DNA of 64,000 nucleotides from Hippopus hippopus (GCA_946811185.2 OX328101.1:23668122-23732121); one strand, 5' to 3'. Counted from the stretch's first letter, positions 1-10,549 are shown. Numbers and translations are program-made. Notes: generated by a model from the sequence alone, not told the origin.

Positions 1-1087
1 TTTGTTTTATTTTGTTTACCGTTTTCGAATAAAATGTCCATAGTTTGCAATATTTTTGTCGTAAAAAGTTGTAGGTAGAACTAGGTCGATATCTCAAGAT
101 CTAGATCTAGATCTAACAGACCTATCACAATGAATCGAGTCTGAATACATTTTGATCTAGTCTATATTTCATTGTAAAATTCAGTCAGCTTTATTTTCAT
201 ATGCGTTTCATAACATTAGCTGCATTTTTAATCCACAATAGATTAAGAAGTTATTAAGATGTTGAAAACCAATGAAAATACTCAGTATAGATCTAGATCT
301 AGTCTAAGTCAATAGGGATTTGGAATTTGGTGAAATATTTATGGCCACTAGATCTAGATCGCTCTAACTCGTAACTACTGTATGAACCATGAAAAATCTA
401 TGCACAAAATTATCTTAAAATTATGATAGACTAAATCTAGATCTAAAATCTGGATTTTATAATAGACCTAGATCTACTGGCATAGATTTAGATCTAGACT
501 TATCCGTACAAAAAAAAAAAATCTTACTCTACGAAGAAGGTCAGAATAAATTTTCATACCATATTTAGATTGCTGTCTCGAACTTTGATCATTGATCGCC
601 CTTTGTTCGTGCAATGACGATGGGTTTGATAAAGACGTTGCACAAGAAACAGTCTTTGGATGTTCATCCAAAGGCAGGAGATTTTTTACGTCCGTGAGAA
701 TTGTCCTGTCTTCTACATTACGACATGGCTTCGGCAGAATGTAGTGGTATCTGAGTCCAGTAGATCTACTCAAGCCTGACTGATGCCAGTCGAAAGCCAT
801 GACAAGAAATTTAATATCTTTCGTAACAGTGCGTGGGTATGACGTCATAATCACGTCACTCCTGCGGAACTGACGTCATTCAAAACAATATTACGAAACA
901 CTTTTGAAAAGGATGCTGTTTGGCGCCCTCCGCAAGAATTTTTTTGTTTTGTTTTTCAGATCTAGATCTCCTAGAGCGCTCTATTTAGTTCTAGACCAAT
1001 ATCTAGATCTACATACTATACTCAGTAGTGATCTACACTGTGGTCATGTGGAGACTTATTTTTGGATTTTCTTTCGAAAGCTGAGGA
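1..1087. repeat. AGATCT-rich block, left part
   Basis: Copies and near-copies of AGATCTAGATCT occur about every 50-150 bp (around 95-115, 290-302, 350-360, 435-445, 465-475, 485-500, 955-970, 1000-1010). The 6-mer is self-complementary. It is rare in the rest of the window apart from one cluster at about 5540. No gene seen. Confidence 0.75.
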
Positions 1088-1771
1088 TAAAGCCTGTCTC
1101 ACACAGAACACACGGCTTATACGGTTGGCCACCCGTGTAAACCGTACATACAACCGAACCAACCGTGGCCTTATCCGAGTTACACTCGGGCCATTCGAGT
1201 GTATCCGTGAAAGCCGTGTATGATTTTTAAAACTTTTAAAAAACTGGCACGGGTGCCATGTCCGTGTATGATCGTATTAGCGATCGTACAAGACCGTGAG
1301 AGACCGTGTGAGACCGTACGAGACCGTATATACAACCGCACATGAAGTCCACTCCACGAGTGAGCTCAACCGTGTCAATATCAAAACATACACGAATGTA
1401 TGATAATTCGAGCATAACTCGAACAAAAGTCGGTGGGACCGTATGTAAACCCTGTAAATGTCCAGTTAATCGAGTAAAAGTCGTGTTTAATCGTACTAGG
1501 CCGTAACAGACCGTACTAGACCGTACTTGGAACCGTACAACAATCGTATGAAAATCGTTTGCAAATCGTGTTCAAACCGTGACAAACCTTGCTTGACCGA
1601 GTATGTCCGTGCTTTGTTCGTACATACTCGTGCTACATTCGAGTCTAAATCGTACCAACTCATCCCCAGGCTCGGTTGGAGCTCAATACTCGTACCAGTC
1701 AACCCGTGTATAACCGAGTATACCGTATTGGAACCGTGTGCCCAACCGTGTTCTGTGTGAGACAGGCTTTA
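1088..1771. mobile_element. TA-flanked inverted-repeat element made of CCGT units
   Basis: Near-perfect terminal inverted repeats, AAGCCTGTCTCACACAGAAC at 1090 and its complement ending at 1769, are flanked on both sides by TA, the target duplication of the Tc1/mariner group. The interior has no coding capacity; it consists of dozens of short units with the core CCGT(A/G), often exactly 10 or 11 bp apart (for example 1285-1335), with some TCGAGT variants. A non-autonomous DNA transposon with an unusual interior. Confidence 0.8.
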
Positions 1772-2425
1772 AGATATAGAATAGATGCACACTTACTGCA
1801 TCTAGACTAGATCTATAGATCTAAATTAGATCTAGTCTAGATCTATATAACGCTAACCTTTAGGACTGGTACAGATTTAGAGAGTAGATCTAGATCTAGA
1901 CATTTCTTAGCAAGTTTTGGCGTCGTCTAGATCTATGTAGATATCAGAGCAGCGGTTTCATTTAGATCTGAATATCATCTCATGCTAGACGGTTTTGCCT
2001 TTTAAAACTCTTTATCTTTTATGGGTCTGACACATTAGAGAGATCTAGATCTATATAACGTCTAATTTACAAACTGTGAGCATCATAGATCTAGATCTAT
2101 ATATACAGGTAAGGATTTTACCTTTGGAACAGTCTTTGCCTTCTTTGGCGTGGGTGAGCAATGGAGCTTCAACTGGTTGGATTGTCTTCTGGGTGAAATG
2201 AAAGACCCAATTTTCGTCCATAGATCTAGATCTAGAGTCTATCTAGTCACAAAATTCATCAATTATGCATCTAGCTTCATATACGAGGAGTGGCTGGCGA
2301 ATTCGCGGAATTCTCCTCTCAAGAATTTATCATGCTCCATATAGATCTACGAGGTAGACTAAAGACTACTTATTTTCTCTTTCATTGTCAGGTAGATCTA
2401 CTGATCTAGGTGAACAGATCTAAAT
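1772..2425. repeat. AGATCT-rich block, right part
   Basis: The same AGATCTAGATCT-type sites resume after the CCGT element (about 1798-1840, 1886-1902, 1928, 2040-2055, 2085-2100, 2220-2235, 2342, 2393-2425) and then stop. The element therefore probably inserted into an existing AGATCT block. Confidence 0.7.
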
Positions 2426-2814
2426 ATTTTAGACATAAGAATAATCAATGATATCCATAGCAACCACTGTTTGATGGCTTGAAGCACCTCTAATATTTCA
2501 CAAATTCTGAATTCATTACTAGCACGCAGTCGAATTTAGTGTAAATTTGGCGCAAACGTAACAGACGCTAGCTAGCGTGACATTTCGACGTCTATTCCGG
2601 AAAATTTTAAGACATTGTGTTGGACGATTATTTTGCAGCTGTGTTTTATGACCATAATTTCACACATAACGTCAAGAGATTAGGCTACATTAAGTTGGGG
2701 ACGATTGTCAAAGTTTGTCTGGGACTCAAACTATCACTGGTAGAAACACGAAAACACATTTGAAACTCGGATAGACTACATTACATACGTGTGGAAAATC
2801 ATTTGTCTACAAAT
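2426..2814. other. No recognisable feature
   Basis: Unique-looking AT-rich DNA; part of it may be the decayed start of the mariner relic that follows. Confidence 0.4.
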
Positions 2815-3715
2815 AGCACCAGCAGTTTAGGGATGGTAGAACCTCAGTTTTTGATGACGAAAGACCAGGTCGGCCGACATCGACTGTCTCTGTTGGAAAC
2901 GCAGCGTTAGTGAAGGAGCTGTTGGATGATACCAGAACGGCAAAAACGGTGTGAGGTATTGCAGATGAACTATCTCTCTCGTATTACATAGGGCAACGTA
3001 TTTTTACAGGCGGGCAAAATATGACGAAAGTGACTACCTGGCAATCTCACAGAAGATGATAAAGGAAGGCAAGTGTAATGTTCTTTAGAATTTGGTTATT
3101 ACTACGCAACCCAGGGTGAAAGATTCTTAACTGACGAGACGTAGTTGTATCATCATAATCCCTAATTTCAGAATTTATATATAATATGTATGACTATAAA
3201 CTACGAAGTTTTTGTCAAATAAACGGTTTTCTGTTTTGTTCTGTCCTAATCGAAACAACAATTATCTATTGGAAGTCGCCCGACACACCTGCTCCAAAGA
3301 AGGCCAGGGCACAATGTAGTTGCAAGAAGGAAATGTTCATTTTTTTTATGGGACTCTTGCTACAACACAAGGTTCGAGAAGGGTCCACTGTGAATGGCGA
3401 ATACTATTCAAATATATGTCATTACTAAATATGTATGAATTACATAAATATGTTAAAATAACACCTTTTACCATAGGTAAAAATTAAATACATTAGTTAT
3501 GCAACAGCGTAAATATTTTTGTTATGTAAAATTAACTTGAATTAATGGTTATGCGTTCTTTCCCTTTGCCAACTTTCAGGTGTTAAGACGGGACTTGGTA
3601 CCTACCCTGAAACGACCACTGCTGGATCTATAGACGATATTATACTCCATCATGATAACGCCCCTGCACATCGTGCTCACGATACAGAACTGGATATTGA
3701 CCTGTCGGTATCCTG
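2815..3715 (+). pseudogene. Decayed mariner-family transposase
   Basis: Fragments in order: FRDGRTSVFDDERPGRP with a following helix-turn-helix-like text (about 2826-2990, broken by a stop); FLTDET then a stop then LYHHNP (about 3123-3165), the first catalytic aspartate motif; WKSPDTPAPKKARAQ and STVNGEYYSN (about 3270-3415); and LHHDNAPAHRA (about 3640-3676), the second catalytic motif. Family: mariner, a cut-and-paste transposase of the IS630/Tc1 superfamily. At least two stops, several frame changes, a spacer between the first two catalytic blocks and one of about 160 bp before HDNAPAH, and no C-terminal third. Inactive. The tail after HDNAPAHRA no longer matches. Confidence 0.85.
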
Positions 3716-4230
3716 CCACGACCTTTTACTTTTGGCAAACATCATATTTCTAAGAATAATCATTTATTTGTTAATCTAAGAACTTTTTTTAGGTTTAAAA
3801 ATAAAGATTTTTTTCTGTAATTTTGACAAGAGTAATCCCCTTTGAAAGACAGCATCTATGTATTTTGCTCCGTAACATATAGTTTTCATTTTTTTTACTC
3901 TGCATGCATTATCTTATCATCTGAGCGAAACTGGAAAAAAAACCTGTCCGTAGGAAAACAAACTATGGAATATATCCTAAAGAACGTCAGCGTGACCGAA
4001 CGTTGACGTCGGTGTACTTCAAGTACCTAATACAGAGAACTGTTGTTCAATGTTTCATGTAAACTTGATTGTTCTGTTCAATGTATCTAAATAATATTTT
4101 AGCTCTATATCATTCATCAGTAAATGTACTTCTTGATGTTTTTTTTATTATCATTATTTTATTTTTCGTTTTCTATCCCAGATTTCAGTAATAAAGCAAT
4201 TCTGCGAACTTATCAATCACCCTTATATAT
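3716..4230. other. AT-rich spacer, nothing recognised
   Basis: No open frame or repeat that I can name; long T runs near 4140. Confidence 0.4.
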
Positions 4231-4491
4231 GGCCTGCAACACACGAAAAGGGGCATTCGGGCATTTGCGTAAAGTGTCGTCTCGGATCAGCCTTCGCAGT
4301 CCGCACAGGCTAATCTGAAACGACACTTTCCGTTTCTATGTAATTTTCTGTTTTGCGCAAGTCTACTGTAGCACAAAATCCAATGTAGTCGTAAAGTGCC
4401 GTCTCGAATTAGCCTGCGCGGCATGCGCAGGCTGATCCGAGGCGACACTTTACGCAAATGTCGGAATGTCCTTTTTCGTGTGTTGCAGGCC
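4231..4491. mobile_element. Hairpin-bearing element, family D
   Basis: Terminal inverted repeats GGCCTGCAACACACGAAAAG and its complement, in TATA-rich flanks. Inside are two hairpins: GATCAGCCTTCGCAGTCCGC paired with GCACAGGCTAATC, and TTAGCCTGCGCGGCATGCGC paired with its complement. Each is bordered by GTAAAGTG(T/C)CGTCTCG. Non-autonomous, no coding. Confidence 0.8.
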
Positions 4492-4972
4492 AATTATATA
4501 TGTAAGCCTTTTTCTCACAGTAGCAGAAACGAATCCGAAAAGGATAGAGTAATCAGTTACAATCAAATACGACTGTTTACAGCTACAGCCCTGCAGTTGC
4601 AAGTTTTGGATAACATCATGGGATAAAGGGGCATCTCCTTTTTATAACCGAAAAAAAAAACCCTTTTGCCACTCTTTCTATGATGTTTACCATGTCATTA
4701 AAAAAGGGACATACTCTTCCCCTCAAAATTGTTTGATTGTTCTGAGTCTTTTTTTACTATGTAGTTTTTGAGGCCTGTCTAAGTAGACATGCATAGTTAT
4801 TGGTTAACCCTATACATCACGACATAAATTTAGATTGGTCGATACTAAGAGCATAAGCGGACGAAAAATTAAATATGTCTCAAATAAGGAGACTTGTCTA
4901 TGAATGTGTAGAGACTATTGTTGGGAAAAAAGGTAAACCTATTGGTAACAAATTTTATTTTCCTTTCCCCTT

Positions 4973-5039
4973 CCCCCCCCCCCCCCCCAACGATATTTTC
5001 AAGTCTTCATACCCAGGGGGGGGGGGGGGGGGGGGGGGG
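4973..5039. repeat. Poly-C run then poly-G run
   Basis: Sixteen C (4973-4988) and 24 G (5016-5039) separated by 27 bp. The two can pair as a hairpin, or the G run can stack as a quadruplex. A run of this length may also be mis-sized by sequencing. Confidence 0.85.
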
Positions 5040-5100
5040 CAAAAACATAGGTTTTTTTTGTGTGTGTGTGTAGTGCAGGGCTAAGTTCCGTCGCAGAACC

Positions 5101-5369
5101 AAATGAGCCTCGCTCTGACAAAAGCGGGTTAATGCTTCTCCGTGATGCACGATACCAAACAAGTCATCAAACATTTATGGATCCATAAAATGCATTTTGT
5201 CTAACAACCAACTGAATCCTGAGGTAAAATATTCCTTGAACGTGCAGGAAATTGACCTAAAGCAAAAAGTTTCGACACAGGTCAGCCTGCGCGGACTGCG
5301 CAGGCTGACCTTTGTCGATACTTTTTGCAGATGCATTAAACCCCCTTTCCTTAGAGCATGGTTCAAATC
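5101..5369. mobile_element. Family C hairpin element
   Basis: Ends TGAGCCTCGCTCTG and AGAGCATGGTTCA; inner hairpin GTCAGCCTGCGCGGACTGCG with its complement at about 5280-5310, bounded by AAAAAGTTTCGAC and GTCGATACTTTTT. Open frames across it on both strands are by-products of the palindrome. Confidence 0.8.
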
Positions 5370-5623
5370 TAAAAGTTAGCGATTGCTATCAGGTTTTATT
5401 AACTTTTCCATTCGGCGCCTTATGTAATTTAACGACATTTTTTCAACTTATTGTCAACTGCAATCATGTTTTTTTTTCTGTCAAAAAAAAAAAAGTAATA
5501 TCTTCTTACGCAAACAGACCGACAAGAGCTCCATGATTCGGATAGATCTAGATCTTGTCTTACAAAAAGAATTTACCTTTATCTAATTTTTGACATGCGC
5601 GTTGAGTATGAAACTTATTCATT

Positions 5624-5834
5624 TTAACCCATAGGTTGCCAAGCGCGACTCACTGACCTCTTGCAGACAGTGTAGATCAAGATCAGACTGCACAGAACGT
5701 GCAGTCTGATCTTTGATCTACACTGTCCGATAAGGAGATATTTTTCTCCAAAAAATAAATTTGAAATATCATCAGTCGGGTTTTTACTATCGGCTTGAAA
5801 GTTCATTTCATTTATTTAGCAGGATACGGGTTAA
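5624..5834 (+). mobile_element. Family B element, full length
   Basis: Reference copy of family B: 211 bp with TTAACCC at one end and GGGTTAA at the other. Core palindrome at about 5668-5729: GACAGTGTAGATCAAGATCA, GACTGCACAGAACGTGCAGTC and the complement. The remaining arm (GATATTTTTCTCC through TTTAGCAGGAT) is not palindromic. Its right TTAA is also the left TTAA of the next element. Confidence 0.85.
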
Positions 5835-6066
5835 TCTTGTACAAAACAATCCCCACCTTTAACGACCCTTTGCAGAAAGTCTTTTGAAAACAGTGAATAA
5901 AAAGGAGAAAATGCTGGTTAGCCTACAGGCATTTTTTCCCTAGTACCACTATATTTCTACCCTAAGAAAGACAAATCCCATCATTTTAGTCACATGAACT
6001 ATTTGACGTCTGCAAATGCTTTCAATTTGGACACGTGTAAAATTTTGTCATGTGGTAAAGAGTTAA
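5831..6066 (+). mobile_element. Family A element, diverged hairpin
   Basis: TTAA at both ends; AAAAGGAGAAAATGCTGGTT survives but the partner arm is eroded. The right arm GTCTGCAAATGCTTTCAATT and the end TGTGGTAAAGAGTTAA are well kept. Confidence 0.8.
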
Positions 6067-6242
6067 GCCAGTGCCTTCTTGAATAAATGTGCAGCAAGCT
6101 GAAAATTGTCCTTTTAATTCATGGCTAATAAGTATAAAATGAGCTTAATGAAAACAAAAGGAGAAATTGCATGTAAACTACACAATACTTTCAAAACTGG
6201 TATACCGCCGGACGAATGGAATCGTCTGCATAAAATAACAAT

Positions 6243-6470
6243 TTAAGGTCTACGGCCCCTAACTCATCGGTAAACATCGACGTTTTCGTAAAGGCTATTC
6301 GGCCAATCTCGGCAGCTTCCGAGGACGTCTTTTAATATGAGAGTTAAGGGCCGTAGACTCACTAAATCATCGGTAAATATCGTGTAACATCGACGTTTTC
6401 GTAAAGGCTATTCGGCCAGTCTCGGCTGCTTCCGTCTTTAAATATGAAAGTTAGGGGAGGTAGACCTTAA
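6243..6470. mobile_element. TTAA-flanked element with internal direct repeat, family G
   Basis: Ends TTAAGGTCTACGG..CCCCTAACT and AGTTAGGGG..TAGACCTTAA. The interior carries a direct repeat, about 6265-6354 and 6367-6465, sharing ACATCGACGTTTTCGTAAAG and GCTATTCGGCCA. The end sequence also occurs inverted between the two units (GGGCCGTAGAC at 6348), as if two elements fused. Confidence 0.75.
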
Positions 6471-6709
6471 ATCAGAAGTGTAGACAGTTCTGTATCATTA
6501 TCAACATTTTCTTTGCATTTCTATCACCAGTATCACCACAGCTACTACCGCAGGATCTACTGAAGAAATAAGTTTCCCGTATAGGAAGCCTTTGTGGCTT
6601 TCCTTCATTTCAAGGTTAAGTTATTTTCCATGGCCGCAATAGACGCAGTCGAAATTATATACATGGATTGTTTTAAGCAAAAAAAAAAGTATATCAGCTT
6701 GCCTTGCGG

Positions 6710-6710
<1 letters not shown>

Positions 6711-6749
<39 letters not shown>

Positions 6750-6810
6750 AAGAAGAAGAAGAGGGAGAAGAAGAAAGAAAGAAAGAATGAAAGAAAGAAA
6801 GAAAGAAATG
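6711..6810. repeat. CT run then GAA/GAAA run
   Basis: (CT)n at 6713-6747 followed by GAAG and GAAA repeats; explains the Ser-Leu and Lys-Glu open frames across it. Confidence 0.95.
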
Positions 6811-7082
6811 TATAATTGGGCTGTATGTGCCTAGCAGCGATCACTTCGACTTTATGTCAATACCTCTCAGTGAATGAACTCTTCAAGAACTATTGAAAGA
6901 AGAGGCTCCTTTTTAAAACATTTTGTCATTGTATGGATGTAAGTGACATCCAATTGAAAATGTAACTTCTATCAAAAAGCCAATTAAAGTAGATTATGGC
7001 TTGTTTTGTCGAGTCTGTGTCATATATAAAAGGGACATCGACCTATACATATGTACAGAAAATACCTTAGCTCATGGTAATC

Positions 7083-7205
7083 GTTAAAGTGTTTTTCACC
7101 ACTTTAGCTGCTTTTGCGGCAAGTGTAGATCAAGATCAGACTGCACAGAAGATGGAGTAGGACCTTGATCTACACTGTACGATACAGTGATTTTTTTTCG
7201 CGAAC
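7083..7205 (+). mobile_element. Family B core, truncated
   Basis: AGTGTAGATCAAGATCAGAC with partner CCTTGATCTACACTGTACG; the loop side is changed (GAAGATGGAGTAGG). The far arm is missing. Confidence 0.7.
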
Positions 7206-7209
7206 GGGG

Positions 7210-7945
7210 TTACCAGATCTAGTGGCTTGAGATTTTCATTGAATACATGTAACATTTTAAAAGTCGAGTTCAAACTGAAGACTAATCCCAGATCTCCAAG
7301 CTTTTACCATTGTCACGTAATATCTCAATGACAAAGACTACAGGTTTTTTTTAAGTTGGAACAAACAGCATCATTCATTAAGTAGGGGAAGTTAACGTAC
7401 GGTCACAGAACCAAGATTAGATGCAAACTGAAGACCGACCCCCAAATCCCCCATCTTTTACCAGTACTACATACCATCTCAATGAGTATGTCTAAACAAG
7501 TTCCTTTCCTCCAGTTCAGCAACCAGCGAGTCTAACACACTGCTGAAAAATTACAAATCCACCGCTTTAACACTTTGGCTAATTGGTGCGACTTTGTGAG
7601 CTTTTGCGAACAGTGTAGACTAAGATCAGACTGCAGTCTGATCTTAGGTCTACATTGTCCGATACGGTGAGAGTTCTCCGACGAGCAAACTTTTTTTAAT
7701 TGTAAACTATGGGTTGTCAGTATTGGCTGGAAATCTTTGATTTATTAGCAGGATTAATAGTCACTGAACCACGAGGGAAGCCATGTACATGTATAATGAC
7801 TAGTTCATCGAACAAAATAAGGACCGAACTGAAGACCGACCCCCGTTACCAATGCCGCATACAATCTCGATGACAATGAATAAAGAGCTTTTTTTTCAAG
7901 TTGAACAACCAGCATCATACAACAATAAGTAGGAGAAGTTGTCAC
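7210..7945. repeat. Three-fold local repeat interrupted by a family B element
   Basis: A unit of about 120-130 bp containing CAAACTGAAGACYRA, CYTTTACCA, ATCTCRATGACAA, AAGTT.GAACAACCAGC and AGTAGGRGAAGTT occurs at about 7268-7400, 7425-7530 and 7826-7942. The family B copy at 7567-7757 sits between the second and third. Confidence 0.6.
7567..7757 (+). mobile_element. Family B element, short-loop copy
   Basis: TTAA at both ends. Here the palindrome has no loop: AGATCAGACTGCAGTCTGATCT is continuous, so the usual ACAGAACGTG apex was lost precisely. Confidence 0.75.
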
Positions 7946-8234
7946 GTCGCACCTGGTCACTTCAAATCCCGGCTGGCGAGGTATGAAACCACTTCAACTT
8001 TCAGTACTAACCCGTTACTCTTTATCGGGAGAAAATATTTTAGACTCGTCCGTCTGGAATACATTTTAAACCGATAAATTGAATGTGCCCGAATCATTTT
8101 TGAGCTTGTAGAAAATTTATGCCTAATGGAGAAAATTTTGGTTACCACCATCTTCTGCTTTTCACACAATGTTTTTCAAATACTGTCTTCTCCTTGGTCG
8201 AAAGAACGAGGACTCGACTGATTTTAATTGAATC

Positions 8235-8350
8235 AGTTGGAGTGTCCTTGGGAAAGACATTTCAGAGCCATAGCGAAGTACTGGTGAAACCCAGGAAATA
8301 TATGAATATGTGAGCCGTGGTCGTGATATGACTGGAATAATGTTGAAAGC
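8235..8350 (+). repeat. Dispersed repeat fragment, SINE-body type
   Basis: TTGGGAAAGACATTTCAGAG and AAGTACTGGTGAAACCCAGG recur in diverged form at about 53940-54030 (TTTGGAAAGACACTTCACAA, CAAGTACTGGTGAAAC). Such a block is common in the bodies of invertebrate tRNA-derived SINEs. Confidence 0.5.
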
Positions 8351-8463
8351 GGCATACAACACCGTTCATTCAACCATTAAGTTGAATCAACATTTCCAGC
8401 CAGTAAGAAAGACCGAAACATTGCGATTTCAAAATCCCGGTCGAAATACAAAACTCATCAGAT

Positions 8464-8582
8464 CGGACAGTGTAGATCCAAAATAAGACTGCACGCTGTG
8501 TTCACATTTTGTGCAGTCTGGCTTTTAGTGTACACTCCTTGCAAAAGGTACAGAGGTTGCGCTGAGCAGTCTAGGGGTTGAC
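8464..8582 (-). mobile_element. Family B core, diverged
   Basis: GACAGTGTAGATCC and AGTGTACACTCC frame an altered palindrome with a TTTTGTGCAGTCTGGC arm; ends in GGGGTTGA. Confidence 0.65.
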
Positions 8583-8954
8583 GCTTCTGTCAGTCTACTT
8601 CCAATTGGGCTTTTCTCAAGGGGTGGGGCGCAATATGGATCCGCGGAAAGATATCTGCGGAAAGACATGGCAAATAAATGTAAGTTAATTCATTGGTCTT
8701 CCCGCAAGCAATTGCTTCTTTTCTAACAATGTTCTCCGTACTGTTGATTAACAGTATATTCTATTTCTTCTAATATTTCACCTTTCAGTCATAGGCAGTA
8801 ATGTTTAGTAAGTCGAGGAGCAGTATTCAACAACCACTCAGTTAAACTTAGAACAAAATTAAGAATGATTGGTGACTATGGACCCAGCATTTAGAATTGG
8901 TGATGAATTAAAGACACCAAGATTACGGGTCAATTTCGACGATTATAAAACTTC

Positions 8955-9165
8955 AACAAACAATCCCTTGTTTTATGACCCTAAGGAGGAAAGATTTTGC
9001 AAACATTGTGGAAAAAAGAGAAAATGTGGGATATAATTTCCCCCAAATTTTCCACCATATTTTCTACCGCATTTAAACGCAAATTTCAACAAATAAGCTA
9101 CAGTAAATTGGTTATCTATGAATTCTATGAATATAGATAAGTCCAAAATTCTGTCGTCTGTTCAA
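8955..9165 (+). mobile_element. Family A relic
   Basis: Order of parts kept (GACCCTAAGGAGGAAAG, ACATTGTGGAAAAAAGAGAA, TTTTCTACCG, AATTCTGTCGTCTG) but the central palindrome no longer folds. Confidence 0.6.
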
Positions 9166-9189
9166 GTGTATATAACTGTTGATGGAGAC

Positions 9190-10125
9190 GATAACTAGCT
9201 GCTATACGATACTAGATTTCAAACCAAACGAGAAATGACTGGGTATTTCTCGTGCCTGTTGACTCGGCGTCAAGGAGACCGAGTGCATGCTGGGAGTGTT
9301 GATTTACATCTATTGCCCACCCATACAAATTAGAGCCCGAATCAAAATTTACCTTTTCTTCCATCCTATTATTATCGCTCTTGTATTATTTCACTGGTAT
9401 TTACGTTCTTTCTAACACTGACGCAGTAACTTCTCTCTTTTTTTTTCATAGATGTTTTCATTACAGCCAAAATTAACAGAAACGGCCGAAGGAGCTTTTT
9501 TTTTTCAAAACTGTAAACATATGCATACTTATTTCCTTGTCGACCGATTTCCTCTTGCCCTTTCGAAAGCAACATTCCGTTTGCTTTGCTCTTTGAAAGA
9601 TACTGTTAATAATGTGTTACCCCGTTTTCAATTGTTCTTCTGTTTTTCTGTTATTTTGTTGACCGGTGCACCTATCCATGCATTCCGAATATTTCCTTGA
9701 AATTAATGAAATAAGGACATAGAGGAAAAATATTTACGAAAAAGGAAATGGCTTTTAATGATATGCAACTGCTATTGAAAAAGTATACAATGTTCAAAAC
9801 AAGCTCTCGCTCCATTCCCACACAGTTTTTACAGATCTTTTACCAACATAGAACACGGAATTAAGGTGACATATTTTGACGAAACGAATTAAGGTTCAGT
9901 GCAGTAGTCGTGGTCTATTGAATTTGTCAGTGGAGTTCAGAACGTTTATGTCGTTTTAATTTTCATGTATACGTGCATTTTCAAAGTTATTAAAAAATAT
10001 TTAAGTTATATTATCATAGTTGTCAATAAACCTATTATGCGTTCGCGTTCTCCTTGTTTTTCTTGGACCAATATTATTCACAACACTCTATCCAAGCTGG
10101 GTTCCATACAAACTTTCAAAACCAT
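9190..10125. other. No supported feature
   Basis: Open frames here (to 82 codons) lack splice or family signals. No repeat that I can name apart from short T and A runs. Confidence 0.4.
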
Positions 10126-10127
10126 GT

Positions 10128-10316
10128 ATTAACTCTTTACCAGACAACAAAATTTTACACTAATTCAAATCGCAAAAATTTGCTGGGGACAAAGTAAAAG
10201 TGTCTCAAACGTTTACTTTGGTCTTTAAAAGGACAGAAAACATTTTTGAAAAATGAGAAAATGCTGGCTACCAGCAAAAGCCATTTTTATTCAGAATCAT
10301 TAAAACTCGGAAGCCG
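10128..10316 (-). mobile_element. Family A element, reversed, hairpin lost
   Basis: TTAACTCTTTACCAGACAAC start and GAGAAAATGCTGGCTACCAGC centre are present, but the right arm after the centre is replaced by AAAAGCCATTTT. Confidence 0.7.
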
Positions 10317-10344
10317 CTTCATTCTCCGGAAAAAAAAGTTTCAG

Positions 10345-10549
10345 TCAAGTTGATGAGTTGAAGGAGGAGACAGAAATAAAGTCGACGATATTTGATACTG
10401 TGATAGTTGAGTTTTTACCCCCGAGAGAAAGACGGGGTCAGACATTAGATGAAGATGTAACTATAGGAGACAGTTTATTAGAAAATGTAAACGTAACTCG
10501 ATATCAACCAATAATAAAGCCGAGACTCGTCAGTATGGTTCATTCCGGG
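10345..10549 (+). CDS. Candidate exon of an unrecognised plus-strand gene
   Basis: This is 68 codons open between an acceptor (AAAAAAAGTTTCAG) and a donor (GGG|GTGAGA). The translation is rich in charged residues, starts QVDELKEETEIK and ends with PIIKPRLVSMVHSG; it has no low complexity and no similarity to the surrounding repeats. I do not recognise the family. Entry phase is 2, exit phase 0. It could be a chance open frame with chance splice sites, since several open frames of this length are expected in 64 kb of this composition. Confidence 0.35.

Noticed and set aside
4396..4626. Open frames with SRISLRGMRRL and similar text
   Set aside because: Products of the hairpins in families C and D (the same peptide shape recurs at 5197, 18328 and 27429).
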